Positions 61,603 through 64,000 of a stretch of 64,000 bases of DNA are shown piece by piece (the first letter of the stretch is position 1; every line of letters begins with the position of its first letter). Below the pieces are notes generated by a model, which ran no database searches, was not told where the DNA came from, and saw only the letters and a program-made list of their open reading frames with translations. The position numbers and the translations under genes are program-made. The stretch spans positions 2,852,001 through 2,916,000 of the forward strand of contig NZ_CP143545.1 in NCBI RefSeq assembly GCF_046237625.1. The letters are read 5' to 3'. This DNA is from Paraperibacillus esterisolvens (GTDB lineage: Bacteria > Bacillota > Bacilli > Bacillales > DSM-1321).

Positions 61603-63519
61603 TTTTTGTGTTGAAAAACGGAGGAGGTCGCCATAGATGATATCATCCGAATATTGAAGCTCTGTTTCTGCCCTCTTCATGTATGGCTCGCATCCCAATG
61701 CTGGGACGGGATGTCCAGATTTTCTGGAATAGCATGCATCCTGCGTATAAACATAATCTTTTGTAATAAAGTTTCCATTTCGGAGGATTGTGAACGGTTC
61801 TTTTCTGCCATCCAGCAGATCATGGCCAAATGAAAGATCACCACTGTCCTCAACACCTAACAAATTCAGGAGAGTAGGCTTTACATCAATTTGCCCTGAT
61901 ACCGAAGAGATGGTTTCGCCCTTCTGGCCGGGTATATGAATGAGCATAGGAACCCTTTGCAGCTGGACGGATTCAAAGGGAGTAATCTCACGGCCTAAAA
62001 ACTGAGCCATCGCTTCATTGTGGTTGTCTGAGATTCCGTAATGGTCCCCATACAGGACAATGATGGACTTATCATACAGACCGTTAACCTTCAGTCCTTC
62101 AATAAACTTCCCGATGGATTCATCCATATACCTGACCGCCGGAAAGTATCGGTTCAAGGTCGTGCTGCCCGAATTGAACTCCTCAATTTTGCGGTCCTCC
62201 TCCCCCAGTATAAAAGGAAAGTGGTTGGTAAGAGTGATCAGCTTTGTATAAAAAGGCGGACGCATTTCTTTCATATGGCGGAGGGACTGTTCAAAGAACT
62301 CCTGATCCTTCAAGCCCCAGCCCACCGAATTTTCCGGACTCACCCTATAGTCAGGCAGGCTGTAATACCTTGAATAGCCGAGCGCTTTATACATGATGTC
62401 CCGGTTCCAGAAGCTTTTATTGTTGGCATGCATGGAGGCTGTAAAATAGCCCAGACCTCCAAGGATCTCGGGAGTGGCACGGTATTCATTCTGGGGATTC
62501 GTAAAGAATACGGCTCCCCTGCCCAGTGGATACAGGGAGTTTTCAATAATAAATTCCGCATCCGAGGTTTTTCCCTGGCCTGTTTGATGATAAAAATTAT
62601 CAAAGTAATAGCTTTCTTTGATAAATTCATTCAGAAACGGGGTGATTTCCCTGCCATTCACTTTTTCACCAATGACGAAGCTCTGAAGGGACTCCATCGA
62701 AATCATGATCAGATTTTTACCCCTGGCCTCTCCGAAATGGCTGTTTTTAGCCGGACTGTGTCCGGCCTCTATATAATTCTGAATTCGGGAGAGCTTGCTG
62801 CCGTCAGCGAGCGCTCTCTTCGCGGAAGACTTTGTCTGCAGTAAGGCATCATAGAGATGGTAATTGAAGGTCCCGATATTTTTCACGAGGATCTCACGGT
62901 CAAAAGTCCTTGTCAGCAGCTGCGGCCGCTGTGTTTCCGCAAGTCCTACATTCACGGCAGTGATGACAGCCGCCAGGATGAAAAGATGACTGCGTCTTCC
63001 CCATGAATAAGCTTCAAAGTCCACCCTGGAAGGCATGCGTGACGCAATCACCCAGAGGAGTATAACATCCACGAAATAAGCGGTATCCGCCAGGGACACC
63101 AGGTCTTCGATGCTGCTGCCAAGATCACCCAAATTACTCGTTTGGAAGAGCACAGGAAAGGTCAAAAAATCATTATAGAACCGGTAAAAAACCACATTTG
63201 AATAAAGAATGATCGACAGCAGAAAGCCTGCAGACACTATATAAATCCGCAGTCTCTTCTGTTTGAAGAAGGTTCCGGCGCCGAACAGGACCAGCAGAAA
63301 GCCGAGGGGATTTATGAATAGAATAAACTCCTGCAGAAAACTGGCTGTCACAATATGAAAACTGGTCTTATACAAAAAATACGTTTTAATCCATAAAAAG
63401 AAGATGGCGATCCAGAGAAATGGAATCACTTTCTTTTTGCTTGTCAGCTGCAGAAGTCTCCCTCCTTTTTTTCCCTCTTCGTACAGTAAACCCCCATACC
63501 CCGGATTCCGGTTGTTCAA
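61600..63519 (-). CDS. yqgS: LTA synthase family protein (YqgS)
   Basis: Up to 639 aa. N-terminal half has five membrane helices (about residues 32-185); the C-terminal sulfatase-like extracellular domain (from ~265) has catalytic Thr in HQTGQGKTSDAEFI, metal ligand region NLIMISMESLQSF, and GDHYGISD near residue 505. Polymerises glycerol-phosphate onto a lipid anchor, as in the LtaS family; which of the family's tasks it has is unknown. TTG at 63519 has no SD; GGAGGG is followed by a CTG (63453), a possible alternative start. Confidence 0.9.
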   Translation of the reverse strand: MNNRNPGYGGLLYEEGKKGGRLLQLTSKKKVIPFLWIAIFFLWIKTYFLYKTSFHIVTASFLQEFILFINPLGFLLVLFGAGTFFKQKRLRIYIVSAGFLLSIILYSNVVFYRFYNDFLTFPVLFQTSNLGDLGSSIEDLVSLADTAYFVDVILLWVIASRMPSRVDFEAYSWGRRSHLFILAAVITAVNVGLAETQRPQLLTRTFDREILVKNIGTFNYHLYDALLQTKSSAKRALADGSKLSRIQNYIEAGHSPAKNSHFGEARGKNLIMISMESLQSFVIGEKVNGREITPFLNEFIKESYYFDNFYHQTGQGKTSDAEFIIENSLYPLGRGAVFFTNPQNEYRATPEILGGLGYFTASMHANNKSFWNRDIMYKALGYSRYYSLPDYRVSPENSVGWGLKDQEFFEQSLRHMKEMRPPFYTKLITLTNHFPFILGEEDRKIEEFNSGSTTLNRYFPAVRYMDESIGKFIEGLKVNGLYDKSIIVLYGDHYGISDNHNEAMAQFLGREITPFESVQLQRVPMLIHIPGQKGETISSVSGQIDVKPTLLNLLGVEDSGDLSFGHDLLDGRKEPFTILRNGNFITKDYVYTQDACYSRKSGHPVPALGCEPYMKRAETELQYSDDIIYGDLLRFSTQK

Positions 63520-63541
63520 ACAGCACGAAGATAAAAGGGAA

Positions 63542-63568
63542 GGGAGCTTTCCTATTCGGAAGCTCCCC
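63542..63568 (-). terminator. Hairpin downstream of the glucokinase gene
   Basis: Minus-strand GGGGAGCTTCC-GAATA-GGAAAGCTCCC hairpin followed by TTCCCTTTTATC. It lies between the glucokinase stop (63608) and yqgS. T-run is imperfect, so a weak terminator. Confidence 0.6.
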
Positions 63569-63607
63569 AGTTAGTATATGTGTCAGTACGATCCAGCCAT
63601 GCAGGTA

Positions 63608-64000
63608 TCATTCACCAAATGCATTCTTTGCAAGCCAGGCTGCCCCGATGACGCCGGCATCATTGCCAAGTGTAGCAATGGCAAGCCCGGTCGATTCGCG
63701 GACCCTTGTAAATGCATATTGTTCAAAGTAATTCCTGACAGGGATCAGGAGGTCATCTCCAGCCTTCGATACCCCGCCGCCAATCACGACTTTTTCCGGA
63801 TTCAGAATGTTGGATACATTGGCGATGGAAAGTCCCAGGTAAAAGGCCAGTCTGTCACGCACAGATGCTGCGATTGCATCTCCTGCTTTCGCCTGCTCGA
63901 ACACATCCTTAGACGTCAAGTCTGTTATTTCCCTGAGGGTTGATGCTTCTGGGCTTGCCTCCATAGCTTCCTTGGCCAGGCGTACAATGGCCGTAGCAGA
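63608..64000 (-). CDS. glcK: ROK-family glucokinase, 5' end beyond window
   Basis: C-terminal 130 residues of a ROK sugar kinase. Visible: FEQAKAGDAIAASVRDRLAFYLGLSIANVSNILNPEKVVIGGGVSKAGDDLL (shown here only as order) and the C-terminal ATLGNDAGVIGAAWLA, typical of glucokinase. The N-terminal ATP-binding and zinc-binding regions lie beyond base 64000. Adjacent to yqgS, the place of glcK (yqgR) in B. subtilis. Glucose specificity inferred from synteny. Confidence 0.9.
   Translation of the reverse strand, partial: SATAIVRLAKEAMEASPEASTLREITDLTSKDVFEQAKAGDAIAASVRDRLAFYLGLSIANVSNILNPEKVVIGGGVSKAGDDLLIPVRNYFEQYAFTRVRESTGLAIATLGNDAGVIGAAWLAKNAFGE

Noticed and set aside
1..64000. CRISPR arrays, transposases, prophage, tRNA or rRNA genes
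   Set aside because: No regularly spaced repeats, transposase or integrase motifs, or clear tRNA/rRNA sequences were seen anywhere in the window.

Overview
The window is a chromosomal segment of an endospore-forming member of the Bacillaceae (Firmicutes). Gene content and order follow the Bacillus subtilis bkd-spo0A-spoIVB-recN-ahrC-dxs-xse-folD-nusB-acc-spoIIIA-efp-yqh-gcv-comG-yqg region closely. Several departures (no mntR/lipM pair, no sinIR/tasA locus, a B12-dependent ribonucleotide reductase, an inserted iron ABC transporter, a coat-F gene) suggest a Bacillus relative such as a Cytobacillus/Mesobacillus-type genome rather than B. subtilis itself. Most genes lie on the minus strand. No rRNA, tRNA, IS element, prophage or CRISPR array was found. 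TTG and GTG starts are frequent, so several starts below were set from Shine-Dalgarno (SD) position.

Layout. (1) 1-6.6 kb: branched-chain keto-acid catabolism (ptb-bcd-buk-lpd, continuing off the left edge), driven by a sigma-54 promoter and the activator BkdR. (2) 6.8-10.3 kb: yqzF, a glycerophosphodiesterase, spo0A and spoIVB. (3) 10.7-11.5 kb: a plus-strand coat-F-like gene. (4) 11.7-20.9 kb: DNA repair (recN, xseA/B), arginine repressor, TlyA, isoprenoid synthesis (dxs, ispA), folD and nusB. (5) 21.1-23.4 kb: yqhY-accC-accB with a candidate FapR-type operator. (6) 23.7-28.9 kb: the complete eight-gene spoIIIA operon behind an excellent sigma-E promoter. (7) 29.1-33.8 kb: efp, yqhT, aroQ, then plus-strand yqhQ and yqhP, and the patatin-like yqhO. 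(8) 33.8-40.1 kb: a locally rearranged stretch with an AT-rich alpha/beta hydrolase, splB, a yggT gene, a dispersed-repeat-like element, and nrdJ behind two NrdR-type boxes 32 bp apart. (9) 40.3-49.2 kb: rhodanese yqhL, a TerC-family gene with a structured leader, the glycine cleavage operon gcvT-PA-PB behind a tandem glycine riboswitch, and the yqhH/yqhG pair. (10) 49.0-53.7 kb: the comG pseudopilus operon with aroK and yqzE at its tail. comGA appears to start at an ATT codon. (11) 53.9-57.4 kb: an fbp-type ferric-iron ABC transporter with a Fur-like box. (12) 57.6-64 kb: yqgY, a MidA-type methyltransferase, yqgX, yqgW, yqgU, an LtaS-family enzyme and the 3' part of a ROK glucokinase.

I did not find a clearly new multi-gene system. 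The observations most worth a second look are regulatory or translational: the predicted AUU start of comGA, the NrdR box pair at nrdJ, the FapR-like operator at accB, the unexplained structured leader of the TerC gene, the dispersed repeat near 36.6 kb, and lineage-specific gene swaps at conserved positions.
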